A DNA stretch of 64,000 nucleotides. Origin: Nitrosomonadales bacterium. Lineage in GTDB: Bacteria; Pseudomonadota; Gammaproteobacteria; Burkholderiales; Gallionellaceae. The stretch covers positions 1,798,001 through 1,862,000 of the forward strand of contig JADJWO010000001.1 of NCBI GenBank assembly GCA_016716325.1. The letters run 5' to 3'. Positions 9,920-17,516 of this stretch are shown piece after piece. Made by a program: the position numbers and the translations under genes. The notes below the pieces were generated by a model, which was not told where the DNA came from, made no database searches, and saw nothing but the letters and a program-made list of their open reading frames with translations. Position 1 is the stretch's first letter, and each line of letters starts with the position of its first letter.

Positions 9920-11900
9920 CTATTCCCACTTTGCGCTGAGCGCTCGGTCGGGCCGGTTCTCTTTCAGGCGTTGCAGGAACGGGCAGTCCTGCCGGTGGAT
10001 GGTGATCCCCCGGTCGCGCGTGATGTAGCCGGCAATGGCATCGGGCGAGGTCGGGTTGCAGCACTTCGCGATGCGCGTCATCAGGTTGTTCACGCCGCCG
10101 ACCGCGATGTCTGCGGTGCGCGCCGGTCCGGCAGGCGGATGGGCAACGAGCGGCCTGGGCATCGCCGGGACTTGCGCCGGCGATTCTTCCCGTATCGCGT
10201 CCGCGATGCGCCGGGATGAGACCTCGTTGCGCCCGATGGCCGCCAGGAAATCCTCCAGCTTGTTGAAGTGCAGCCGTTGCGCGAGTTTTTCCTGGTTGAT
10301 GGAAACGACGCCGAGCCGGTGCAGTTCCTTGTCCAGTTGCGTCCTGCCCTGCGCGATGCTCTCATCGAGGTTCTGGCTCCTGAACCAGTTGCGCACCTTG
10401 GCGCGCGCGCGAACTGTGCAGGAAGCCGAGCGACGGGTTGAGCCAGTCGCGGCTGGGTGCGCCCTGTTTGGCTGAAAGTATTTCCACGCGCTGGCCGTTC
10501 TGCAGTTGATAGCCGAGCGGCACGATGCTGCCGTCCACCTTCGCGCCGCGCGTGCGGTGTCCCAGATCGGTGTGCAGGGCGTAGGCGAAATCCACCGGGG
10601 TCGCGCCCCTGGGCAGGTCGATCACCTTGCCTTGCGGCGTGAACACATAGACCCGGTCGTGGAACAGTCCGTCCCTGAATTGTTCGGGCATGTCGGTGCC
10701 GGACAGGTCGTCCTTCCACGCCAGTATCTGGCGCAGCCAGGCGATCTTCTCGTCGAACCGCGCGTCGGATTTCGCGCCTTCCTTGTAGCGCCAGTGGGCC
10801 GCGACGCCCAGTTCAGAATGATGGTGCATCTCGCGGGTACGGATCTGCACTTCCAGCGCCAGCCCGCGCGGGCCGATGACGGCGGTATGCAGCGAACGGT
10901 AATCGTTGCTCTTCGGATTTGCGATGTAATCATCGAATTCACTTTCGATCGGCGGCCACAGTTCGTGCACCAGAGACAGCGCGGTATAGCATTCCCGGAT
11001 ACCGTCGATCCCGCCCTCGTCCGCCGGGCCGCCTACCAGAATGCGCACCGCGCGCACATCGTACAGTTCCCCAAAGTCCAGTTGCTTGCGCTTCATCTTG
11101 TTGATGATGCTGTAGATATGCTTGGGCCGGCCGGTCACCTCGGCCGGGATGCCGGCCTTGTCCAGCGCCTGCCGCAACCGGGACACCACGTCGGCGATGT
11201 ACTGCTCGCGATCCACCCTGCGCTCATCCAGCAGATTGGCTATCTTCTTGTAAAGCTCGGGTTCGAGATAACGGATCGAAAGGTCTTCCAGTTCCCACTT
11301 GAGTTGCCACACGCCGAGGCGGTTGGCCAGCGGGGCGAACAGGTTATGCGTCTCCTCCGCAATCTGCCGTTGACGGTGCGCCGGCGCGCCGGAAAGGCAG
11401 CGCATGGTCTGGGTGCGCGCTGCCAGTTCGATCAGCACCACGCGGATATCCTGCACCATCGCCAGCAGCATCTTGCGCAAGCTTTCCATCTGTCGGGGGT
11501 GGTCTTCTTTTTCCTTTTTGCCGCTTGCGCGTATCTCGCCGGACAAGCGGCTCTTCTCCATGCGCGAGATTCCCTCGATCAGGGCCTTCACGCCGATCCC
11601 GAAATCCGCTTCGAGTATTTCCCGCCAGTCGTCGCGGTATTCGGGCAGCGCATGCAGGATGGCGGCGCAGACAGTCTCGTGATCCATGTTCATGGCGACC
11701 AGGAGGGATGCCGTTCCCAGCGCGTGCTGCAACAGGGTCGTGCCGGTCAGGTCGGTTTGCCCGGCATAAAGCGTCCCGGCCAGGTCGCAGGCGCGGCGCA
11801 CCCTGTCGACCCCGTCCGGCGGGAAAGAAGTCTGCAACGTAGCCAGCCAGGCTTCGATGCTCGTGTGATCACTGCCGGTTTTGTGCTGGATGGAAATCAT
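9920..11900 (-). pseudogene. relA: RelA-type (p)ppGpp synthetase, frameshifted and lacking the ACT domain
   Basis: The frame from 11900 encodes the inactive HD domain (HALP where SpoT has His-Asp), the synthetase domain (YDVRAVRILV, SNDYRSLHTAVIG, EVQIRTREMHHHSELGVAAHW) and the TGS domain. It then reads into nonsense and stops at 10362. The missing continuation (VRNWFRSQNLDESIAQGR ... CCNPTSPDAIAGYITRDRGI) is intact in another frame from about 10396 to 9920. Restoring one CG pair in the CG run at 10400-10411 rejoins them as SSRARAKVRNWF. The rejoined protein still ends after the conserved-Cys region, without the C-terminal ACT domain. A synthetase-only product of about 512 residues may still be made. 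It follows hemF by 70 bases on the same strand. Confidence 0.8.
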
Positions 11901-11970
11901 GGCCCATTATTGCATTGATGGATCGCCGGGCCGGGAAACTGAGCCACCCGCCGCAGCGGGTTGTTTCCGC

Positions 11971-12885
11971 TTACACCCAGTCTTTCGGTACGAGGAACCT
12001 GTCGTACAACTCCGCTTCCGGCGTGCCCGCTTCCGGATGCCAGTCGTAGCGCCACTTCACCAACGGCGGCATGGAGAGCAGGATGGATTCGGTGCGGCCA
12101 TTCGATTGCAGCCCGAAGATGGTGCCACGGTCGATCACCAGATTGAACTCCACATAGCGGCCGCGACGATACAACTGGAAGTCGCGCTCGCGCTCGCCGT
12201 AGGGCATGTCCTTGCGCTTCTCCAGCAACGGCACATAGGCCGACAGGTAATGGTCGCCCACGCTCTGCTGGATGGCGAAACAGGATTCGAAATCCGGCTC
12301 GGAAAGATCGTCGAAGAAGATGCCGCCCACACCGCGCGGCTCGTTGCGATGCTTGAGGAAGAAATACTCGTCGCACCATTTCTTGTATTTCGCGTGCAGT
12401 GAGGGATCGAACGGCGTCAGCGAGTTCTTGCACACCTGATGGAAGTGGATCGCATCTTCTTCGAAGCCGTAGTAAGGCGTAAGGTCCATGCCGCCGCCGA
12501 ACCAGAACACCTTGTCGCCGTCCGGCTTGTGCGCCATGAACATGCGCACGTTGGCATGCGAGGTCGGTGCATAGGGATTGCGCGGATGCATCACCAGCGA
12601 CACGCCCATCGCCTCCCACGAACAACCGGCCAGCTCGGGACGGTGCGCGGTGGCGGACGCGGGCATCTTGTCGCCCTGCACATGCGAGAACGCCACCCCG
12701 CCGCGCTCCAGCACATTGCCTTCCTCGATGATGCAGCTGATCCCTTCGCCCTTGCCGATGCCGCCCGAACCCGTGGCGCGCGTCCACTTGTCGCGCAGGA
12801 AGGATTTGCCGTCCACCTGTTCCAGACGTTCGACGATCAGTTCCTGCAGCTCCAGCAGGTATTCCTTTACAGCGGCGCTATCCAT
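11971..12885 (-). CDS. hemF: Aerobic coproporphyrinogen III oxidase HemF
   Basis: 304 residues, full length. It converts coproporphyrinogen III to protoporphyrinogen IX with O2 in haem synthesis. Signatures include ATGSGGIGKGEGISC, GVAFSHVQGDKMPASATAHRP, NPYAPTSHANVRMF, FGGGMDLTPYYGFEEDAIHF, and HRNEPRGVGGIFFDDL. A soluble homodimer is expected. It follows tsaC on the same strand with a palindromic repeat between them and precedes relA by 70 bases. With hemJ at 49.4 kb this shows an oxygen-dependent or quinone-linked late haem pathway. Confidence 0.96.
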   Translation of the reverse strand: MDSAAVKEYLLELQELIVERLEQVDGKSFLRDKWTRATGSGGIGKGEGISCIIEEGNVLERGGVAFSHVQGDKMPASATAHRPELAGCSWEAMGVSLVMHPRNPYAPTSHANVRMFMAHKPDGDKVFWFGGGMDLTPYYGFEEDAIHFHQVCKNSLTPFDPSLHAKYKKWCDEYFFLKHRNEPRGVGGIFFDDLSEPDFESCFAIQQSVGDHYLSAYVPLLEKRKDMPYGERERDFQLYRRGRYVEFNLVIDRGTIFGLQSNGRTESILLSMPPLVKWRYDWHPEAGTPEAELYDRFLVPKDWV

Positions 12886-12903
12886 GTTCTCTCCGGTAGT
12901 AAC

Positions 12904-12992
12904 TCCCCTCGCCCGCTTGCGGGAGAGGGGGTGGGGGAGAGGGGCTTATAGACACCACCCTCTCCCTGACCCTCTCCCTCAAGGGAGAGGGA
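12904..12992. repeat. Dispersed palindrome CCCTCTCCC..GGGAGAGGG, two arms
   Basis: The left arm CCCGCTTGCGGGAGAGGGGG and right arm CCCTCTCCCTCAAGGGAGAG are each self-complementary and face each other. The element lies between tsaC and hemF, in the hemF leader region. It is a member of the family found at nine or more places in the window. Confidence 0.8.
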
Positions 12993-13025
12993 ATAGGTTG
13001 TGCGGCCCTCCTTGCGGGAAGGAGA

Positions 13026-13586
13026 TCATTTGCGCACGATTCTATCACCTGCCCACGCCCGTATCGTCGATGGGCGTTTGCGCTTTCCCACCCGGCCGCG
13101 CAATACCCGCACATTTTCCCCGAACATCCGCCGGCACTCGGCAAACGTCTTCGCCGGGCGCATCCCGCTGCGGTTCGCGCTGGTCGAAACCAGCGCACTC
13201 TTCGCGTTGCGGCACAGTTCCTTCGCAAAGGCATGCGCCGTCAGCCGCACTGCCAGCGTATTGTGTTCGCCGCGCAGCCAGCGCGGACAGGAAGGTTTCG
13301 CCGGCATCAGATAGGTCACCGCCTGCGCGCCGTCCTGTTGCAGGCGCAATTGTTCATCAGCGGTGAGCGGCTGGATATAAGGCTGCACCTGACGATAATC
13401 GGACGCGATCAGGATCAGCCCCTTGCGCTGCGGTCGCTGCTTCAGCTTCAGGATGCGCTGCACCGCGCGCCGGTTGCGCGGATCGCAACCGAGGCCGTAG
13501 CACGACTCGGTCGGATAGGCGATCACGCCGCCACGCCGGAGGAACGCGACAAGAGTACGGGATGGAACGGGCAATACAGTCCGCAT
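13026..13586 (-). CDS. tsaC: L-threonylcarbamoyladenylate synthase TsaC/YrdC
   Basis: 186 residues, a short YrdC-domain enzyme without the Sua5 C-terminal domain. The N-terminal GGVIAYPTESCYGLGCDP is the signature nucleotide/threonine pocket, followed by KLKQRPQRKGLILIAS, NTLAVRLTAH and ALVSTSANRSG. It makes threonylcarbamoyl-AMP for t6A37 modification of ANN-decoding tRNAs. It lies three bases after the mntA-hepT stop and upstream of hemF, all on the minus strand. Confidence 0.92.
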   Translation of the reverse strand: MRTVLPVPSRTLVAFLRRGGVIAYPTESCYGLGCDPRNRRAVQRILKLKQRPQRKGLILIASDYRQVQPYIQPLTADEQLRLQQDGAQAVTYLMPAKPSCPRWLRGEHNTLAVRLTAHAFAKELCRNAKSALVSTSANRSGMRPAKTFAECRRMFGENVRVLRGRVGKRKRPSTIRAWAGDRIVRK

Positions 13587-13589
13587 TGA

Positions 13590-14231
13590 TTATTGCGATT
13601 TTTGGATCTGGCGAAGCTGGTCTTCAAGGATCGGCAACGCCTGTTTCACCGTATCCCAGACGATCTCCAGATTGATATCGAAATAGCCATGGGCCAAACG
13701 GTTGCGCATGCCGCGCATACTTCTCCATTCTACTTGGGGAAATCGTGCGATGAACGCCGGATATTCGTCTGCCAGCTTGATCGCCGCCTCGCCGATCACC
13801 ATGACGTTAAGGATGATGGCCTGCTGTGTTTTCTTGTCCTCAAGGAAATCCGCTTTCTCCATACCCTCAACGTAGCTTTGCGCTAACACAGCGGCTTCCA
13901 GCATATGGGAAAGATAATCTGCCTGCCTCAAGCTGCGAGAAGTCATACAGGCAAAGCTTCGCTCAGAACTACTTCGCGAAATTTGGGGGAGGTCGCCGGG
14001 AGTCAGCACATCCACCTGCACGCCAAGCAACTGCTCCAGATCAACCTGAAGCGCTCCAAGATTCAGCAGCGTCGTTCCCGGCAAAGGATCAACCAGCAGA
14101 TCCAGGTCGCTGCCTTCCGCATCCTCGCCGTGCAATACCGAACCGAACACGCGCGGATTACGCACATGGTTCTGCTCAACCATGCGGCAAATTTCGCTGC
14201 GGTGCACGTTAAGTAATTGAGACGGTTTCAT
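13590..14231 (-). CDS. MntA-HepT type VII toxin-antitoxin module fused into one frame by a +1 indel
   Basis: Residues 1-80 are a minimal nucleotidyltransferase antitoxin (MntA) with GSVLHGEDAEGSDLD, the GSx10DxD active site. From Met96 onward is a HepT (DUF86) toxin with MRNRLAHGYFDIN, its RNase Rx4HxY motif. Normally these are two genes overlapping by ATGA. Here the alternative frame reads PKFREVVLSEALPV-stop, a typical MntA tail, with that stop overlapping the HepT ATG (13944-13946). One extra base in the run of five G at 13985-13989 shifts MntA into the HepT frame, making a 213-residue fusion. HepT (118 aa) could still start on its own ATG. MntA normally adenylylates HepT to silence it. 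Confidence 0.82.
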   Translation of the reverse strand: MKPSQLLNVHRSEICRMVEQNHVRNPRVFGSVLHGEDAEGSDLDLLVDPLPGTTLLNLGALQVDLEQLLGVQVDVLTPGDLPQISRSSSERSFACMTSRSLRQADYLSHMLEAAVLAQSYVEGMEKADFLEDKKTQQAIILNVMVIGEAAIKLADEYPAFIARFPQVEWRSMRGMRNRLAHGYFDINLEIVWDTVKQALPILEDQLRQIQKSQ

Positions 14232-14498
14232 CGCTAAAGGCCCCAGTGTAGATGCGCATAATCATACAGAAATTCCCTCGGTGCGTGCACCGCCCCAGCC
14301 GTTGTGCAGTTTTATTCCGCAGTCGTTGACAATTTGCCGCCGACTCGCAGCCGGCTTTACCCAAAGCGTTCTTCCGGCTTGTTCCGGGTTTGCGTTGCCT
14401 CGTTGTTCGCGTGGCGGATTCCATGTTCCTCGAAGAGTACCGTCCGGGGATGCAGGCATGCACTTCCGATAAAAGAAGGTTATTCCATAGACAGTTCG

Positions 14499-14855
14499 TT
14501 ACTCGTATTCCGAATATTTCTTGTTGCTGCCACGCACCTTGTCTGCCGGATATTTCTGCGCATTCAGCACCAGCTTCTTGTCCACGGCGGCGATCAGATC
14601 GAGCTTGAGGTTGGCCGCGAGGCTGATCAGATACACCTGGATATCCGCCAGTTCCTGCTCCACTTCGGCCAGCTTCTCCGGGGGCAGGTTCGCGCTCTGC
14701 TCCTCGGTGAGCCACTGGAAATGTTCCACCAGCTCCGCCGCCTCCACGATGAGCGCCATGGAAAGATTCTTCGGCGAATGGAACTGGTCCCAGTCGCGCT
14801 CCGCCACGAACTGCCGTACCTGCCGCCTGATCCGATCAAAATCCGCTTCGCTCAT
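14499..14855 (-). CDS. MazG-like nucleotide pyrophosphohydrolase
   Basis: 118 residues from the ATG at 14855 (AGAGGG 6-12 bases upstream); the longer frame to 14912 is not supported. The alpha-helical MazG/dCTPase pattern is clear: RDWDQFHSPKNLSMALIVEAAELVEHFQW (contains the EAAEL metal-binding helix) then EVEQELADIQVYLISLA (second E..ExxD helix) and the C-terminal LNAQKYPADKVRG. It resembles all-alpha NTP-PPases that hydrolyse dCTP or non-canonical dNTPs (DCTPP1-like). It is divergent from slyX about 130 bases away. It may be house-cleaning or, given the toxin-antitoxin neighbourhood, stress-linked. Confidence 0.85.
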   Translation of the reverse strand: MSEADFDRIRRQVRQFVAERDWDQFHSPKNLSMALIVEAAELVEHFQWLTEEQSANLPPEKLAEVEQELADIQVYLISLAANLKLDLIAAVDKKLVLNAQKYPADKVRGSNKKYSEYE

Positions 14856-14986
14856 TTTGCCCTCTCGCTTGCACAATGCGGACATTGTGTCGCAGCAACC
14901 GGACAATGGCAATTTACAACCCTCATGCCGGCGGAAACATCAGCGCACGCGCTAGAATGAGCACCCCGAACCCGCCGAGCCGCCCC

Positions 14987-15196
14987 ATGAACGAAGAACG
15001 CCTGATCGACATCGAAACCAAACTCGCCTTCCAGGAAGACCAGATCGACGAACTGAACAAGACGGTCTACCAGCAGCAACAAAAGCTGGATCAGCTAACG
15101 GAGGTTTGCAAGGCGCTGGCAGGCCAGGTTCGGGCGCTGGCGGAAGCGGGGAATGACGGCAAGTCCCCGGCAAATGAAAGGCCGCCGCATTACTAA
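14987..15196 (+). CDS. slyX: SlyX family coiled-coil protein
   Basis: About 69 residues. RLIDIETKLAFQEDQIDELN is the SlyX signature; the rest is a coiled coil with heptads (TVYQQQQKLDQLTEV) and the protein ends in PPHY, a conserved SlyX tail. The function is not established in the family. I use the ATG at 14987, which matches homologue lengths; an in-frame ATG at 14957 would add ten residues, but a TAGAAT promoter-like hexamer (14953-14958) overlaps it. Confidence 0.8.
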   Translation: MNEERLIDIETKLAFQEDQIDELNKTVYQQQQKLDQLTEVCKALAGQVRALAEAGNDGKSPANERPPHY

Positions 15197-15286
15197 AGGG
15201 CGGCTCCCGATCATTCGGGATTGATGAATCGTACTCTTAAGCATATTATTCGGCACACTGTAAACAACGCCACAAGGAGACGAATC

Positions 15287-15547
15287 ATGTCCAACCTGAC
15301 TGCCAATGATTTAAAAACAAAAGGCATCGCCGCCATTGAGGCCGCGCTGGCGGACCGGCCGGAAGCGATCGTCTCGGTTCGCGGCAAAGAGCGTTTCGTG
15401 GTGATGGAGATCGCGCAGTATCACCACCTGCGCGAATGCGAACTGGAAGCCGCATTGGCCGAAACCAAAGCCGACATCGCCGCCGGACGGTTTAACAAGG
15501 GCTCGGCGGCAGCGCATGTGAAGCGGGTGAAAAAGACCGCCGCATGA
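15287..15547 (+). CDS. Phd/YefM-like antitoxin
   Basis: 86 residues with AAGGAG eight bases upstream. The N-terminal half (LKTKGIAAIEAALADRPEAIVSVRGKERFVVME split over residues 9-41) resembles Phd/YefM-type DNA-binding antitoxins, which set a short helix and then a strand-rich dimer domain. The C-terminal half (about residue 48 onward) is charged and helical, as expected for the toxin-wrapping segment. A RelE/YafQ-like toxin lies 112 bases downstream, separated by a palindromic repeat. A role as the antitoxin and autorepressor of this pair is inference from context and fold. Confidence 0.75.
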   Translation: MSNLTANDLKTKGIAAIEAALADRPEAIVSVRGKERFVVMEIAQYHHLRECELEAALAETKADIAAGRFNKGSAAAHVKRVKKTAA

Positions 15548-15580
15548 CCAGTATCCTGACACTCGCGCAGCCTGCCATCG

Positions 15581-15618
15581 CCCCCTCGCCCATTTATGGG
15601 AGAGGGTCGGGGAGAGGG
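15581..15618. repeat. Dispersed palindrome between antitoxin and toxin
   Basis: CCCTCGCCC-N6-GGGAGAGGG followed by GGGGAGAGGG. It has separated two genes that in this family normally overlap or touch; the antitoxin stop still sits in an ATGA that could once have been the downstream start. Confidence 0.75.
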
Positions 15619-15659
15619 AAAGGTCATGGCGGTTTCATTATCATGTTTTGCAATTTCCC

Positions 15660-15935
15660 ATGACCTTCCAGCTTGTATATACGGAGCAGTATGAAAAGCG
15701 CGTAGCGCGATTTCTCAAACGCCATCCCGAGCTGGAAAACCAATACCTCAGGACACTGCAACTGCTGGAGATGAACCCGCACCATCCATCGCTGCGCTTG
15801 CATGCCCTGGGCGGAAGGTTGCAGGGGTTGCACTCGGTATCCATCAACCTCTCTTACCGCATCACGCTTGAGCTGTTGATTCGGGACAAAGAAATCATCC
15901 CGATCAATGTGGGCGATCATGATGTGGCTTATTGA
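15660..15935 (+). CDS. RelE/ParE superfamily toxin (YafQ/RelE-like mRNA interferase)
   Basis: 91 residues from the ATG at 15660. It has the small RelE fold pattern: N-terminal strand and helix (YTEQYEKRVARFLKRHPEL), a basic middle (HPSLRLHALGG), then strands ending YRITLELL and IIPINVGDHDVAY, the C-terminal His-Asp region typical of RelE/YafQ toxins. It would cleave mRNA on the ribosome. It pairs with the upstream Phd-like antitoxin, but the palindrome insertion may weaken translational coupling. A strong bidirectional terminator follows 65 bases downstream. An earlier TTG start at 15648 is possible but less likely. Confidence 0.8.
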   Translation: MTFQLVYTEQYEKRVARFLKRHPELENQYLRTLQLLEMNPHHPSLRLHALGGRLQGLHSVSINLSYRITLELLIRDKEIIPINVGDHDVAY

Positions 15936-16000
15936 TCACACAGTAGCAGCGTTCCGCTGACTGGCAGTTGTTGCTGACCCAATAAGTTTCTGAAAATCAA

Positions 16001-16029
16001 AAGCCTCGCATCACTGCGAGGCTTTTTTT
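16001..16029. terminator. Bidirectional Rho-independent terminator
   Basis: AGCCTCGCA (16002-16010) pairs perfectly with TGCGAGGCT (16015-16023) with a TCAC loop. The plus strand is followed by a run of seven T, and the minus strand reads TTTTGATTTT after the stem. It separates the convergent toxin gene and the STAS-like gene. Confidence 0.92.
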
Positions 16030-16055
16030 GGCTGACGTCCTGATGGAATAAGTAG

Positions 16056-16367
16056 TTAGTGCGTGTTCGCTTTAATGTATTGGTCGCAACGATCAGCAAC
16101 AACAAACTCGATAATTGCCCGCACGTCGTCCGAGCAACCCTTGAAAACGATACGCGACAAAATGTCCGGGCCGTGGCGCAGCACAAGTACACCAACCAGC
16201 TCATCAACAAACGATTGCGTCGCACTGATGCCGGAGAAATCCAGCACCACCTCAGCGCCCACTTGCGCCAAGATTATTTCAATCTCGTCGCGTACGGGTG
16301 CCGCAGCCATGCGGGAACCCACCATATGGCCGTGGGCATGTTGATTCAGATGTATTTGTCTATTCAT
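16056..16367 (-). CDS. STAS-like domain protein (DUF4325-type)
   Basis: 103 residues. The pattern VVLDFSGISATQSFVDELVG is the DUF4325/STAS-like core: a strand ending in D-F-S/T-G, then a helix after a Ser, as in anti-sigma-factor antagonists. It lies 56 bases downstream of a gene encoding a STAS-like domain fused to a GHKL ATPase, on the same strand, so the two probably act together as a partner-switch pair. In known switches the STAS Ser/Thr is phosphorylated by the ATPase partner; here Ser residues follow Gly-Ile in the core (inference). Its target is unknown. Confidence 0.7.
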   Translation of the reverse strand: MNRQIHLNQHAHGHMVGSRMAAAPVRDEIEIILAQVGAEVVLDFSGISATQSFVDELVGVLVLRHGPDILSRIVFKGCSDDVRAIIEFVVADRCDQYIKANTH

Positions 16368-16423
16368 GATTTAACTAACCCCATACGGATTTAGCAGGCC
16401 AGCGGCTGCACGATAGCCACATT

Positions 16424-17407
16424 TCATTGAAAACGCAACATGACACCGGGTTGGGGCTCGAGAGGGGGAAGCAGATCGCGCAAATGCACCTCTGGCAAAC
16501 GCCGACGCTTACATTCCAGCGCAATCGCCACACCTTGCCAGCGTATGCCATCTGCCAAGTGGCTATAGGAAGCAGAACTATGGATTGCATCGCCGCTTGC
16601 AATATACAATCGGCCACCCACACTCATGGCAATTCGCTGGGTGGTGGTCAGGCCCACTCCCTGATTGACCGAATCCGCAACCAATCCCAAGTCCCGGTTA
16701 CAGCTCACTCGCGGTTGCAAGGCAGCAAGGATAGCCGCCAAATGCGTTTCCTGATGCAATGCTGGATGGCCGCGCAAGGTTGCCAGAAAACCACACCCGT
16801 TATCTACAACTCCCAAACGAACCATATCGCTGGTTGGATAGTATTGGCAGGCAACCCATACACAGGCATTTCCGTAACCGGCACGCCTTGCATGCGTCAA
16901 AGCATTTTCCAATAACTCGTTAAACGCATATTGAATCGGCTCAGCCAGGCGATCTTCCTCCGTATAGCCGGTCATTTCATCCGGCTGTTCGTTATGGTTT
17001 GCCACTGGCATTCTGCCCACCAATGCTCTGGTCAACCGCAAAGCGGCAGAATCGACATCCCTGCGCTGCTCAAGACGCGTCACCTCAACCAGAGCATCGG
17101 CCCGATCATGCCGCTGTCCTTGCATCGGTGCACAGTCAACCAACTCCACCCCACGAAAAACATCCATGCGCTGCAAATAACCGCTTAACTGCGCATTCAG
17201 ACAATGCACCCGAACCGCGCCACCCTGCTGGCAAACTTTGAAAAAGGTTGCCGCCAACAAAGCCATCCCGAAGGGATCGACAAAAACCAGATTGGATGCA
17301 TCAACATCAACCACACCTGCTACCGACTCGATCTGCCAGCACGCAGTAATCGCCTCTTTTGCAGAGCGGGCTGAAAAATGGGTAGGCAGAGAAATCGGCA
17401 TACTCAT
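16424..17407 (-). CDS. STAS-like plus GHKL ATPase protein, possible anti-sigma-type kinase
   Basis: 327 residues. The N-terminal part (about 15-85) is STAS-like: GVVDVDASNLVFVDPFGMAL. The C-terminal part (about 160-290) has GHKL ATPase boxes: N-box AFNELLENALTHA, G1 VVDNGCGF, G2 NQGVGLTT. There is no histidine-kinase H-box or membrane segment, so it resembles RsbW/SpoIIAB-type serine kinases or other soluble GHKL switches. A separate STAS-like protein is encoded immediately downstream. The start at 17407 has AAGGA nearby. No sigma factor is visible in the window. Neighbours are a nuclease and a restriction enzyme, so a defence or stress role is possible but unproven. Confidence 0.72.
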   Translation of the reverse strand: MSMPISLPTHFSARSAKEAITACWQIESVAGVVDVDASNLVFVDPFGMALLAATFFKVCQQGGAVRVHCLNAQLSGYLQRMDVFRGVELVDCAPMQGQRHDRADALVEVTRLEQRRDVDSAALRLTRALVGRMPVANHNEQPDEMTGYTEEDRLAEPIQYAFNELLENALTHARRAGYGNACVWVACQYYPTSDMVRLGVVDNGCGFLATLRGHPALHQETHLAAILAALQPRVSCNRDLGLVADSVNQGVGLTTTQRIAMSVGGRLYIASGDAIHSSASYSHLADGIRWQGVAIALECKRRRLPEVHLRDLLPPLEPQPGVMLRFQ

Positions 17408-17516
17408 GATGAGTCCTTCGCCAGCAATGCGCCGATTGAGATATTGAATTTGTTTCTAGTCATCCATCACCTCACCCTATCAACCGCGACAACGCCACCC
17501 GCGCGACGCAGCATGC

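Noticed and set aside
9920..10396. Separate small gene with a CC..GYITRDRGI region
   Set aside because: It is the C-terminal half of relA displaced by a 2-base change; no independent start signal.
10506..11918. 470-residue plus-strand ORF
   Set aside because: Antisense to relA; the minus strand carries all family motifs.
14232..14498. Gene or RNA in the gap between the fused toxin-antitoxin gene and the MazG-like gene
   Set aside because: No start with a ribosome site, no stem-loop or repeat stands out.
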